Shown piece after piece: positions 44,199-52,700 of a DNA stretch of 64,000 bases. The notes under the pieces were generated by a model. It was not told the origin of the DNA and made no database searches. It saw only the letters and a list, made by a program, of their open reading frames with translations. Position numbers and translations under genes: made by a program. Origin of the DNA: Clostridiales bacterium (lineage in GTDB: Bacteria > Bacillota > Clostridia > Saccharofermentanales > Saccharofermentanaceae). Every line of letters starts with the position of its first letter. Positions within the stretch are counted from its first letter, which is position 1. The stretch lies in assembly GCA_017513085.1 (NCBI GenBank), contig JAFWDK010000015.1, forward strand, positions 62,001 to 126,000. Direction: 5' to 3'.

Positions 44199-45164
44199 TT
44201 ACTTCAGCACCTGCGTCACGACCGTATGATTCGGCCGGGTGTTCTTGATGCCGATCTGAAAAGCATCTTCGTAGACGAGCTCTCCGGGAAGGTCCTCGCT
44301 CTCTGACAGATACAGCCGGACGCCATACTTCTTACACATATCGCGGTAGAAAGTCATCTGCTTCCAGATGTCGTTTCCTGCTTCTGCGTTCTTGAACCAT
44401 GTGGTCGCGTTATCGGGATTGCCCTGCTCGTAAAACGGCGGAACCGGAAGGACTTCCTCGAAATACTCTCTGTTCTTCCAGTATTCCTTCTCTTCCTCTT
44501 CCGTGAGCGTCTTATTTTCCACGAGTTTCCATACCGCGGTGAAGATCCCCCGGGGCTGCTGCGTCATGTATGCGATATCTGATGTGTGGACCCGGTAATA
44601 AGGCATCACCGGACCGCTTTCTTTTCTATCCAGTTCGCGCTTCACACATTGGAAATTCGCATCGAGTTCACCGGCGCCATCCATCACGATCCGCTTGCAC
44701 GAAAGGAGCTTCTGCCACTCATCATGCTTCGCTTTCGAGCGCATATTCACATCTCCCGTATCGTAACTTGCTGCCCACTCGAGGAACTCCTGGTGGTTCT
44801 GATACATGTCCCCGCCCGGAAGGAGCCGGTCGCCGAACTCTTCTTTCTCTCTTTTGCGAAGTCTCTCGATTCTGACATCCGTGTCCGTCACCAGGCGGAT
44901 CGCCAGGGTAAAGAGTGGAATCAACTCGTCTCCCCAGTCCACGAGAGAACCGGAGATCACGATCTTATCGTGCTTTTCGATATCTTCTTTCATGAGACGG
45001 AGACGTTCTTCAAAGCTTCGCTTCACTGTATATTTCGGATCGGTCGGCTCCCAGAAATAGTCATCGGTATCCATGAAGAAATACCCGAGTTCATCGCAGA
45101 TCTTCTTTCCCAGTGTGGAAGTTCCCGCGCCGGATGCACCGAAAATGTGTATGACCTGTTTCAT
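44199..45164 (-). CDS. P-loop kinase fused to unknown C-terminal domain
   Basis: This 321-residue protein has an adenylate-kinase-like P-loop, FGASGAGTSTLGKK (8-21), and kinase features to about 180 (DTDDYFWEP, IERLRKREKEEFGDRL). A C-terminal domain of about 130 residues follows (PYYRVHTSDIAYMTQQPRGI, REYFEEVLPVPPFYEQG). I do not recognise the second domain as any named family; it looks like a separate protein joined by fusion. GGGAGG precedes the ATG. The substrate is unknown. Confidence 0.75.
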   Translation of the reverse strand: MKQVIHIFGASGAGTSTLGKKICDELGYFFMDTDDYFWEPTDPKYTVKRSFEERLRLMKEDIEKHDKIVISGSLVDWGDELIPLFTLAIRLVTDTDVRIERLRKREKEEFGDRLLPGGDMYQNHQEFLEWAASYDTGDVNMRSKAKHDEWQKLLSCKRIVMDGAGELDANFQCVKRELDRKESGPVMPYYRVHTSDIAYMTQQPRGIFTAVWKLVENKTLTEEEEKEYWKNREYFEEVLPVPPFYEQGNPDNATTWFKNAEAGNDIWKQMTFYRDMCKKYGVRLYLSESEDLPGELVYEDAFQIGIKNTRPNHTVVTQVLK

Positions 45165-45192
45165 ATTCTGTCCTCCCAGCTATGCGTTTTCA

Positions 45193-45660
45193 TTAGATGA
45201 ACATTTCCATATATCTTCGGAAAGTTTCGAAACCGGCCGCCTCGTAGAAGGCCAGCGCGTCCTGATTAAACTCCCACATATTGAGTTCCAGACGATGGTA
45301 TCCCTGATCGATGGCGAAGTTCTTGATGAACTCGACCATGGCCGTGGCGATCCCTTCTCTTCTATGTTTCTCATCGACACAGAATTCATCGATATCGAGA
45401 AAATCACGGACCTTCATGAAGGGATTTTCCGGCTTATAGATGTGATGCAGGATCGCAAATCCACAGAGCTCGCCGTCTTTATCCGCGACGACGATCTTCT
45501 GCTCGGGATCTTTAAAGATGTAGTAAACGTAGTTTTGAAGCTCCTCACTGAATCCGGGCTTAAACACGTCCGGTTTTCCTTCAACATGAAGATCATTGAC
45601 CTGCTTACGAAGCACGTTGATCTTCTCCAATTCGTCTTCTTTTGCGAAACGGATGACCAT
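45193..45660 (-). CDS. GNAT-family N-acetyltransferase
   Basis: This 155-residue GNAT has LCGFAILHHIYKPENP, the CoA loop VDEKHRREGIATAMVEF, HRLELNMWEFNQDALAFYEA and AGFETFRRYM. The last motifs are typical of GNATs with a conserved Asn-x-x-Ala. AGGTG precedes the ATG. It may act on an aminoglycoside or amino compound, but no substrate can be assigned. Confidence 0.88.
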   Translation of the reverse strand: MVIRFAKEDELEKINVLRKQVNDLHVEGKPDVFKPGFSEELQNYVYYIFKDPEQKIVVADKDGELCGFAILHHIYKPENPFMKVRDFLDIDEFCVDEKHRREGIATAMVEFIKNFAIDQGYHRLELNMWEFNQDALAFYEAAGFETFRRYMEMFI

Positions 45661-45765
45661 ATTACTACACCTGCCTTTTTATGAAATATTTCTAACCATT
45701 GTATCGAAACGAAATAGGGAATACTAGTTCCCGGCAGTATAAAATTCTTGTTTCACGAATGCCAC

Positions 45766-46581
45766 TCATTTGAACTCTTTATCGTGCTTCTTGAAGAAGT
45801 CATAGAAGTACCGCGCATTCTCAAGCTCGGTCCAGTCCGCCACGGCAAAAGAACCGGAGTCCAGGTCGTAGATCTTCGCGCTGAGTGTGCCGAGCATGAA
45901 AGGTGAATGCGTCGCGATGATAAACTGACATCCGAGAAGTCTCGCCATGTCATTGAGTTTCTCCGCCAGTTTCACCTGATTATCCGGAGACAGCGACACC
46001 TCCGGCTCATCGAGAAGATACAGTGCATCCGGGCGAATAAAGTCATCGAAGAACTGAAGCGAGGTTTCTCCGTTCGAGTATTTCTCCTGCGAGAATTTGG
46101 CCCCTTCCCGGATCTTCCATCCGTCCACAGATCCGAGAAAAGCCTGTGCCTCTTCTTTGCTCTTACCGCTCTTGATCTGGTCGACCAGAAGCCCTTCGTC
46201 GAGAACCGGGATCTGCTGGATCTTCTTGACCTCATAGAGGATATCTTCGCTCTTGATGTAACGGCTGTCGGAAGGAAGGACCCGAAGTGTCTTCCCGAAT
46301 TCATCTTCCCCCAGTCCGGCCGTGCATTCTCTCGCGAAGTTGCCGCAGAAATCCTCCGATCCGAATGTATTCGGCGTGGCATATTCTTTTCCCTTTATGG
46401 AGAGCTTATTTGCGATGATATTGAGAAGCGTCGATTTCCCCGACCCGTTACTTCCATACAGCACCGTGATCCGGTCGAAGAAAAACTGCACCCCTTCTCT
46501 TCCGCGAAAAACATTGTACGGATAAATGTTAGGACAATTGAGGCGCTTGCTGCTCAGCTTGAAACTTTGAAGATAGATCAT
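45766..46581 (-). CDS. AAA-type ABC-like ATPase (SMC/RecF-style)
   Basis: This 271-residue ATPase has YGSNGSGKSTLLN (Walker A), YSNGETSLQ (ABC signature-like), LYLLDEPEVSLSP (Walker B) and ATHSPF (H-loop). The layout is that of the stand-alone ABC-ATPases related to RecF/OLD. There is no membrane part. It probably acts alone or with the membrane protein gene that overlaps its start (4 bases). The partner or substrate is unknown. Confidence 0.85.
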   Translation of the reverse strand: MIYLQSFKLSSKRLNCPNIYPYNVFRGREGVQFFFDRITVLYGSNGSGKSTLLNIIANKLSIKGKEYATPNTFGSEDFCGNFARECTAGLGEDEFGKTLRVLPSDSRYIKSEDILYEVKKIQQIPVLDEGLLVDQIKSGKSKEEAQAFLGSVDGWKIREGAKFSQEKYSNGETSLQFFDDFIRPDALYLLDEPEVSLSPDNQVKLAEKLNDMARLLGCQFIIATHSPFMLGTLSAKIYDLDSGSFAVADWTELENARYFYDFFKKHDKEFK

Positions 46582-47246
46582 GCTGTCGTTTCTCCCTTTG
46601 CGGGACGGGAAGTCTTCCGGCCTCCGCCCACTTTACCGTTCAGCGCGCAAAGAAGATTCGCAATTCCGAAAGAAACCAGCACGATCACGGCAAAGATCAA
46701 TATCGCGACGCCCCATCCCCAGCGCAGGAAGAAATAGAAATCGTTGTTATGCGGGTATCTTCCCCCCATGCCGTTAATGAGGATATTCAGGATATAACCA
46801 AAGCCGTAGACCAGGGTCAGAAGCGCCGACAGGATCCGCCACTTCATCTCTTTCTTTACCCCCGGAAGAAGTACATAGTCCACCATGGCAATCAGCGGTA
46901 CGATCAGATGGAAGAACAGATTTGCATTCTTATACATGCGTCCATACCCGTATACCGGCCCCAGGAAAAGCGCCACCACCGTAAAGGTCAGTCCGGTCGC
47001 TGTGGCAGACATCAGCTTTAAGACTTTCGTCGGTTTGCCTTCATAAAAGAGCGCGATGAGCGCGACGATCCCGGCAAAAAGATTCGACTGCACCGTGAAG
47101 TACCGAAGGCACATGATCCCCCGCAACTGAAACTCCATCCAGGCGCTTCGGTATGTCATGGTCATGTACATGCCGATCGAAACCAGGATCACCAGTACAA
47201 CATTGGTGATCTTACGGATGATGGTCATGTTCTTCTCACTACGCAT
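46578..47246 (-). CDS. Pr6Pr-family-like membrane protein
   Basis: This 222-residue protein has six membrane helices and the family motif YFTVQSN (about residue 49) with GFGYILNILINGMGGRYPHN. It resembles the Pr6Pr/FAR-17a-like bacterial membrane family of unknown function. The last helix is followed by a basic tail. It overlaps the AAA ATPase gene downstream, which suggests a two-component unit. GAAGGAAG precedes the ATG. Confidence 0.7.
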   Translation of the reverse strand: MRSEKNMTIIRKITNVVLVILVSIGMYMTMTYRSAWMEFQLRGIMCLRYFTVQSNLFAGIVALIALFYEGKPTKVLKLMSATATGLTFTVVALFLGPVYGYGRMYKNANLFFHLIVPLIAMVDYVLLPGVKKEMKWRILSALLTLVYGFGYILNILINGMGGRYPHNNDFYFFLRWGWGVAILIFAVIVLVSFGIANLLCALNGKVGGGRKTSRPAKGETTA

Positions 47247-47276
47247 ATTGTTTCTTCCTTCACTATGTCACATCTT

Positions 47277-48689
47277 CTACTGTCCGAAGCGGAAAGAATA
47301 GAAGTCCGCCGCCCCGCTTCCTTCGTAAGTAAAGTAGAGAGCATGTTTTCCGTTCCCGATCGTCAGTGGCGCCGTGTATTCCGTCCAGTTTTCCGAAGGT
47401 GCGATCCTGATCCGGGAGACGATCTTCCCGCCTCGTCCATCGCGTACGACGAACTCACCATCCGCCGTACCACGCACCTTCACGGAAAGTGCTTCTGCAG
47501 TATGGAAATCGAAATACCGGTAACCTGCCGTCGCGCCATCCACCATGTTGTTGATGTACTGGTTCGGGTTATCCTCGCGGTCTTCCCCCTCCTGGGTAAA
47601 GGCCGGGTGATGCTCATCCTGCTGCTCGGCAAGGCTCTCGGTCGTACCATTCTTACTAAAGAGATGACAGGCGATCCTGGCCTCATATTCACCCTCGTCG
47701 CGGAGCGGTCCGCCGTTTAATCCGCAAGACGTGATCTCCGCCTGATGGAATGCTTCCCCGTCGAATTTGATCTCCTCCGCGCAGGCCTGGCGGGAGAAGA
47801 AATGGCGGTTAGTCTGGCGATGGTAGAACACATACCACTTCCCGTTTACGAATGCCACACTTCCGTGGGTATTGCCGCGGTAGTTCATGGCCTCCGTATT
47901 TCCGTTCACGCCGATGTCGGCATTCGACACCAGCACGCCGCCAAAATGATAATCACCCAGAGGCGAATCGGCGACTGCCCAGCAGAGCTCATGCATCCAG
48001 CAGGAAGAATAGATGAAGTAGTATTTGCCGTTGATCTTTCGTACAGAACTGGCCTCGAAGAAAGGATGGGCCTCGTACTCCGTACCGTCCGCATCGTTAA
48101 TGATCGGCAAGTTATGGAATGGTCCTGCTTTCACGGTGATCATGTCCTGCTCCAGCTCCATCTTGAGGCTGTCCTTATCCACAGGTGTTTGTTTATATCG
48201 TGGGCTGTTTCCGGAGAAAAGATAGATCCGCTTGTCATCGTCGATAAAGATGCCCGGGTCGAACTGTCGGATCTCGTCCGGACGTGAACCGAGAATGTCT
48301 CCATTCGGATATCTTACGAAATCTAAAAACTCGAAAGGACCAATCGGTGAATCCGCCACGGCGACTCCGATCTCTTTGAGAAAATCCAAACAATAGTAGA
48401 GGTAGTATTTTCCATCGTTTCCGCGACACACATCCGGCGCCCACAGCGCATGGGAACCATCCGGATTTCTGGGGTCCTGAGTCTTCTTAAAGATCACTCC
48501 CTCAAAGCGCCAGTCGGAAAGATCGTCCTCCGGACATGACCAGCATACATAGTCGTTGGCACAGTATACGTCACCGTTAAAACGGTCGTGGCTTCCGTAG
48601 ATATAGAGCCGCCCGTCAAAGACACGGGGCTCGCCGTCCGGAATATATTCGTAGCTTGGAAGATATGGATTAAAAACCTGCTTTTTCAT
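47277..48689 (-). CDS. GH43 glycosidase with C-terminal CBM6-like domain
   Basis: This 470-residue protein has a five-bladed propeller. The general base is probably Asp18 in YIPDGEPRVF, and the pKa Asp and acid Glu lie in WAPDV and FEASSVRK. After about residue 350 a beta-sandwich (VKVRGTADGEFVVRDGRGGK) is similar to CBM6. It removes arabinose or xylose side chains from plant glycans. There is no signal peptide. GAGAGG precedes the ATG. It heads a group with an unknown protein and a feruloyl-esterase-like gene. Confidence 0.9.
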   Translation of the reverse strand: MKKQVFNPYLPSYEYIPDGEPRVFDGRLYIYGSHDRFNGDVYCANDYVCWSCPEDDLSDWRFEGVIFKKTQDPRNPDGSHALWAPDVCRGNDGKYYLYYCLDFLKEIGVAVADSPIGPFEFLDFVRYPNGDILGSRPDEIRQFDPGIFIDDDKRIYLFSGNSPRYKQTPVDKDSLKMELEQDMITVKAGPFHNLPIINDADGTEYEAHPFFEASSVRKINGKYYFIYSSCWMHELCWAVADSPLGDYHFGGVLVSNADIGVNGNTEAMNYRGNTHGSVAFVNGKWYVFYHRQTNRHFFSRQACAEEIKFDGEAFHQAEITSCGLNGGPLRDEGEYEARIACHLFSKNGTTESLAEQQDEHHPAFTQEGEDREDNPNQYINNMVDGATAGYRYFDFHTAEALSVKVRGTADGEFVVRDGRGGKIVSRIRIAPSENWTEYTAPLTIGNGKHALYFTYEGSGAADFYSFRFGQ

Positions 48690-48746
48690 GATGTCCTCTC
48701 TTTCGTGTCTGCGTTCGCAAGTCGGGATGTATCTTCTGCCTCAGGG

Positions 48747-49385
48747 TCACTTCAGATACCAGATCTCCCCGTTCGGCATGATCTGCATATCGCCGGGCAA
48801 AGTCTTCCGGATCTCTCCGGTCACGGCGTCCCGGATCACCGTTTCCTCTCTGTAGTCCGGATCTTCGTACCAGATACTGAAATACAGGTCATTCCCGTCG
48901 CGATAGTAATAGCTTTCCCGCTCATGGATCGGGATAGTCCTCTTCTCCGGCCAGATCAGCTCCAGCGAGCCGTCATTCGGCTGACGGGTCAATGTCAGCG
49001 GATGGACAGTAAGCCGCAGATTATAGCAATCTTTTACGGAATCAAGCGACAGCACGTCGAGTTCTTCAACCGTGTGATCTGTACAGGAGAACTGCTGGAT
49101 CCGGATCTTTCCTGCTTCAAAATCCACCGCAAGGAAAGATATCTTCTGATCGTCGTAGACCGGGTCGCTGAAAGCGATGTTTTCTGTCGGCGGGAAGGGG
49201 CAGAATTTCTCCCCATCCGGAAAATGTACGAGGAAAAAGTGATTCCCTGAAAGAGTCTTTCCCTCCTCGTAGAGTTCTTGCTCCTCATAAAGATCGCCCC
49301 GGGCATAGTCCAGCGCATAGTACCACTCCGATGTGCCCTCAAGGGGACGCAGATAGGAGATTCCGTTAAGATCCAGTTCCTTCAT
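48747..49385 (-). CDS. Conserved hypothetical beta-rich protein
   Basis: This 212-residue protein is not assignable. It is rich in beta-strand segments and aromatics (SEWYYALDYARGDLYEE, FLVHFPDGEKFCPF, NDLYFSIWYEDPDY). There is no signal peptide or membrane helix. It starts 4 bases after the alpha/beta hydrolase stop and sits between that gene and the GH43 gene, so a plant-glycan-related role is a guess from context only. Confidence 0.55.
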   Translation of the reverse strand: MKELDLNGISYLRPLEGTSEWYYALDYARGDLYEEQELYEEGKTLSGNHFFLVHFPDGEKFCPFPPTENIAFSDPVYDDQKISFLAVDFEAGKIRIQQFSCTDHTVEELDVLSLDSVKDCYNLRLTVHPLTLTRQPNDGSLELIWPEKRTIPIHERESYYYRDGNDLYFSIWYEDPDYREETVIRDAVTGEIRKTLPGDMQIMPNGEIWYLK

Positions 49386-49389
49386 TCTT

Positions 49390-50130
49390 CTACTCCTTTA
49401 TGAAAAAGCTCTTCAACGCTTCGACCATCTCCGGCAGATGCCGGGTGAAACAGTGGTCGTCCCCATGGATCTTCACCAGTGTCGCATCGTGATAGAGGGC
49501 CAGTGCTTTTTCCGCATAGGAACAGAGAACCGTATCGTCGTCGTCACCGTGAATCATGAAGACTTTACCCTTATATCTTTCGATCTCGTCTTCCACATGG
49601 ATCGTCTGGGCCACACGGCAATAATCGCCCGACAGTTCCCGGTCCCAGGATTGAAGCACTTCCGGAATGTGCAGCGGGTCAAAAGAAAGCCCGAGGAGCG
49701 TCCCTTTCCTTGCGTACTCCGGGATCATCCAGGCCGGCGAGATCGGAAGGATCGCCTTGAAATCATCCGGGAACATTCCGCCGATGAGCATCGTCAGAAG
49801 TCCGCCCTGGGAATGGCCGCACAGATAGAGATCCGTGACGAAATCCAGTGTCTTGACATAGTGGATCACGGAGATCATATTCGATACCCATTTGTAGAGC
49901 GTGTGGTCCCGGAACTCGCCATCGCTGGCACCATGTCCGTACATCTCCACGCGGAGCACGGAGATCCCGCACTCGTTCATAGCCTGCTGCATCGCGACGA
50001 TGTGGGGCTCCTCCATATGGCCGGTAAATCCGTGGACAAGGATGCAGAGCGGCCCTTTGACCGATTCGTCCGGACGGTCCATCTTCGCATGAAGCTTTAT
50101 GCCATCGCTGTTGATATAGAATTCCTTCAT
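49390..50130 (-). CDS. Alpha/beta hydrolase, cinnamoyl/feruloyl esterase-like
   Basis: This 246-residue esterase has HGFTGHMEE (oxyanion), the nucleophile elbow GHSQGG, HGDDDD and a final His in IHGDDHCF. The motif order fits the cinnamoyl esterases of lactobacilli and Butyrivibrio. With the nearby GH43 it could release hydroxycinnamates from arabinoxylan. CGGAGG precedes the ATG. Confidence 0.85.
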   Translation of the reverse strand: MKEFYINSDGIKLHAKMDRPDESVKGPLCILVHGFTGHMEEPHIVAMQQAMNECGISVLRVEMYGHGASDGEFRDHTLYKWVSNMISVIHYVKTLDFVTDLYLCGHSQGGLLTMLIGGMFPDDFKAILPISPAWMIPEYARKGTLLGLSFDPLHIPEVLQSWDRELSGDYCRVAQTIHVEDEIERYKGKVFMIHGDDDDTVLCSYAEKALALYHDATLVKIHGDDHCFTRHLPEMVEALKSFFIKE

Positions 50131-50201
50131 ATTTGACTTCCTCCGATTTTGTTATTCTTTCAGGTAGGAAATCTCATCTGTCGGAAGTGGATCGCATATG
50201 T

Positions 50202-50387
50202 TTACAGGAAGTAATTGATCACAAAGACCAGTATACCGCAAGCAATTACAATGAAACCCCGTATTCTCATGCCGGATACGGCTTTGGGGTCTTCGCGCAT
50301 TTCTTTTTTTACGGAAAGCTTCGGGCAGATTACCATAAAAAGGCCTAGCAAGCACATTACAATACCTAAAATCCAATACGGCATAAC
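50202..50387 (-). CDS. Small two-helix membrane protein
   Basis: This 61-residue protein has a helix in PYWILGIVMCLLGLFMVIC, a short charged loop and a second helix in FIVIACGILVFVINYFL. GGAGGAG precedes the ATG, which makes it a genuine small gene. No function is known. Confidence 0.7.
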   Translation of the reverse strand, partial: VMPYWILGIVMCLLGLFMVICPKLSVKKEMREDPKAVSGMRIRGFIVIACGILVFVINYFL

Positions 50388-50442
50388 ACTACTCCTCCTG
50401 ATCGAGATCACTACTAGCTTAGATAGTTATATATCAAGTATA

Positions 50443-50952
50443 TCATCTCATATAGGAAACAATAGGTGCAATATATTTTTTGTCTGAAATATCGTAGGAA
50501 TGTGAAATCAATTCTGCCATGGCTTTGTCTTTTTCAGTCGGATTCTTCTTATGGTTCATGATAGAAAGAAGCGCTTTCATGGCAAGTTTGGAACCTGTAC
50601 CCATCCGGTCATAGTTCAGGCCGCCCTGAAGGTAAAAGCCTGATATCCGGCTCTTCAGTTCTTCCGGGATGACCTTTTCCATTGCACTCTTTGCTTCCGG
50701 ATTCTCTGCCGGACTTGCGCCCACGACGAACAGGCCCAATTTCTTATCGTTCCACGAAGCCGCTTTACTGAAGAACCATTTGGCTCCCGTGACTCTTCCG
50801 GCATTCACCCAGCCACCGTAAAGAATGGCATCATAAGAAAGGAAATAGTCCGCCTTCTTTTTCTTCGCCTCTTTCAGATCAAAAACGTCTGCTGACGTTT
50901 CTTCTTTGATCCATTCTGCATATCTTTGAGTAAATCCTGTTTGTGATGTATA
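50443..50952 (-). pseudogene. Flavodoxin gene split by the IS element (main part)
   Basis: The frame has the flavodoxin FMN-phosphate loop NYTSQTGFTQRYAEW near its start, then YDAILYGGWVN and a C-terminal flavodoxin-like end. The IS200/IS605 element ends exactly before codon TAT of this frame. The first six codons lie across the element at 52672-52689. Joined, they give Val-Ser-Ile-Ile-Val-Asn-Tyr-Thr-Ser, a normal flavodoxin N-terminus. A GTG inside the IS right end restores an in-frame start (Met-Arg-Ser-Val-Asn), but without a ribosome site. It is probably inactive. Confidence 0.85.
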
Positions 50953-51061
50953 GTTGACACTCCGCACGGCTAAAGCCGTGGGATTCTTGCTTCATCGACC
51001 ACTGCTTAGTCCGAGGACTTTAGTCTTACATGGTCTCCACAAGCGTAAATTCGGGTATGTC
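50953..51061 (-). ncRNA. Predicted right-end reRNA (omega-RNA) of TnpB
   Basis: The stretch after the tnpB stop to the right end is the usual scaffold part of the TnpB guide RNA. It ends in the right-end hairpin, and the adjoining flank (minus strand from 50952 downward) would be the guide segment. The limits are inferred from the family; no promoter is identified. Confidence 0.5.
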
Positions 51062-52177
51062 CTACCCTACTAGGTTATTTGCAGTCATTAACATTCCCAT
51101 TTTCAGTATGTTAATGGCTGCATTTTTATCTCTGTCATGTTTGGTATGGCAGTTCGGACACTTCCAAGCTCTTACAGAAAGATTCTTTACTATCGGATTT
51201 TTATACCCGCAGATACTGCAAGTCTGAGAACTCGGGTACATCGTTGGAACCCGAACAATCTCATTCCCATACCATTCAGCTTTGTATTCAAGCATAGAAA
51301 AGAACTTTGACCATGACGTACTGGTAATATGCTTTGCCAGCTTATGGTTTCTTACCATGCCTTTTACATTCAGATCCTCGATGCAGATGGTTTGGTTTTC
51401 GCGCAAAAGCATCGTAGATGTCTTCTGTAAAAAGTCATTTCTCTGGTTTGTGATCTTTTCGTGTACTCTTGCAACACGGATACGCTGTTTGTTTCTGTTA
51501 TTCGAACCTTTCTGTTTTCTGGAAAGACGGCGCTGCTCACGGACAAGTTTCTTTTCGGTCTTTTCTAGATACTTCGGATTCTCTATAGTATTCCCGTTAC
51601 TGTCAGAAAAGAAGTCTTTGATCCCTACATCTATCCCGACGACGCACCCCGCATTAGGGCGGTCTTCCGGTTCAAAGTCAACATTTAATACTGCAAAGTA
51701 TTTCCCTGTCGGTGTTTTTTCAACAGTTACATTATGGATATGTCCGACCGGCATAGACTGTTTTATCCTCACATATCCGAGCTTGGGAAGTTTTAAGTAT
51801 TTCCCGGCAAAACGGATGTTGTCCTGCTGGTTGATCGTTCTATACGACTGATGGTTATCGTGTTTGCTTTTAAACTTCGGGTAAAAAGAACGATGTGAAA
51901 AGAAATTTTTGAATGCAGTATCCAGGTCACGAAGGGACTGCTGAAGCGAGATCGAATCCACTTCCTTAAGAAATGAAAAATCTTCCTGAAGTTTTATGGT
52001 AGTCAGCATGGATGATGTCTGCTTGTATCCGCATCTCTGTCCTTGTTCGTAAGACGTCTTTCTCATATCCAAGCCCTTGTTGTAGATCAGGCGCACACAG
52101 CCGAGCGTTCGGTCAATGAGGGAGCGCTGGCTTTTACTTGGATATATACGAAACTTTACGCCTTTTTGCATATTCAC
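51062..52177 (-). CDS. tnpB: TnpB RNA-guided nuclease
   Basis: This 371-residue TnpB has RuvC residues in GIDVGIKDF (Asp), CIEDLNVKG (Glu) and DRDKNAAINI (Asp). A zinc finger, CSICGYKN...CPNC, lies between the last two. All motifs are intact, so it may be an active RNA-guided endonuclease that protects the element after excision. The GTG start overlaps the tnpA stop (GTGA); the ATG two codons on (MQKGVKFR) is an alternative. Confidence 0.93.
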   Translation of the reverse strand: MNMQKGVKFRIYPSKSQRSLIDRTLGCVRLIYNKGLDMRKTSYEQGQRCGYKQTSSMLTTIKLQEDFSFLKEVDSISLQQSLRDLDTAFKNFFSHRSFYPKFKSKHDNHQSYRTINQQDNIRFAGKYLKLPKLGYVRIKQSMPVGHIHNVTVEKTPTGKYFAVLNVDFEPEDRPNAGCVVGIDVGIKDFFSDSNGNTIENPKYLEKTEKKLVREQRRLSRKQKGSNNRNKQRIRVARVHEKITNQRNDFLQKTSTMLLRENQTICIEDLNVKGMVRNHKLAKHITSTSWSKFFSMLEYKAEWYGNEIVRVPTMYPSSQTCSICGYKNPIVKNLSVRAWKCPNCHTKHDRDKNAAINILKMGMLMTANNLVG

Positions 52178-52575
52178 GGCCTCGTTTTTTGAGTATCTAC
52201 ATACCTTTTTATCGTTTCTGAACTTACTTTACCGGCTGTGCTTACGAAGTAGCTTCGTGTCCACAAACTCGGCATAGCCTTAAGCTTTGAAAATTCCTTG
52301 CGAAGCTCTTTTGAAGATGCACCTTTGATATATTTCATGATGTCAGGAACACTCATAGTAGGTAATACACTGACAAAAATGTGTACATGATCAACATGAC
52401 ATTCCAAAGCCAGGATTTCTATGCCACGTTTTTCGCATTCTATCCTCGTAAGTTCTTTAAAACGCTCTTCAACACCGTCTATTGAAAAAATCTTTCGTCT
52501 GTACCTTGGACAGAAAACAAAATGGTAGTTGAGAAGAGATACTGTGGTCTTTGTATGTTTATATCCGTAATCCAT
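52174..52575 (-). CDS. tnpA: TnpA Y1 transposase
   Basis: This 133-residue HUH transposase has the HUH motif at 63-65 in HVDHVHIF and the catalytic Tyr125 in IKRYVDTQ. The length is normal for the IS200/IS605 family. It cuts and joins single-stranded DNA at the hairpin ends. An extended -10, TGATATAAT, on the minus strand at 52590-52582 lies very close to the start, within the left end. Confidence 0.93.
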   Translation of the reverse strand: MDYGYKHTKTTVSLLNYHFVFCPRYRRKIFSIDGVEERFKELTRIECEKRGIEILALECHVDHVHIFVSVLPTMSVPDIMKYIKGASSKELRKEFSKLKAMPSLWTRSYFVSTAGKVSSETIKRYVDTQKTRP

Positions 52576-52671
52576 GAATATATTATATCACATTGTAGAT
52601 GTATTTTCATGACATATCTACAAAATGTCAGGGCTTTCATCCCACGGTTAAAACCGTGGGTTTTCCCGCCC

Positions 52672-52689
52672 GTTCACTATAATGCTCAC
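52672..52689 (-). pseudogene. First six codons of the split flavodoxin gene
   Basis: On the minus strand GTG AGC ATT ATA GTG AAC precedes the IS left end. This joins in frame to TAT ACA TCA at 50951. The GTG lies 11 bases after the TGA of the GNAT at 52701, so flavodoxin and GNAT were once translated together. Confidence 0.75.
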
Positions 52690-52700
52690 CAGGAAGGCGA

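Larger units (their letters stand above)
50953..52671 (-). mobile_element. Complete IS200/IS605-family element
   Basis: This 1,719-bp element holds tnpA and tnpB in GTGA overlap and hairpins at both ends. The left hairpin at 52641-52660 is CCCACGGTT/AACCGTGGG. The right-end hairpin at 50965-50980 is CACGGCT/AGCCGTG. Boundaries were inferred from the repaired flavodoxin gene: the left flank ends GTGAAC and the element ends GTCAAC, the usual cleavage-site identity. No target duplication exists. The element is probably recent and intact. Confidence 0.9.
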
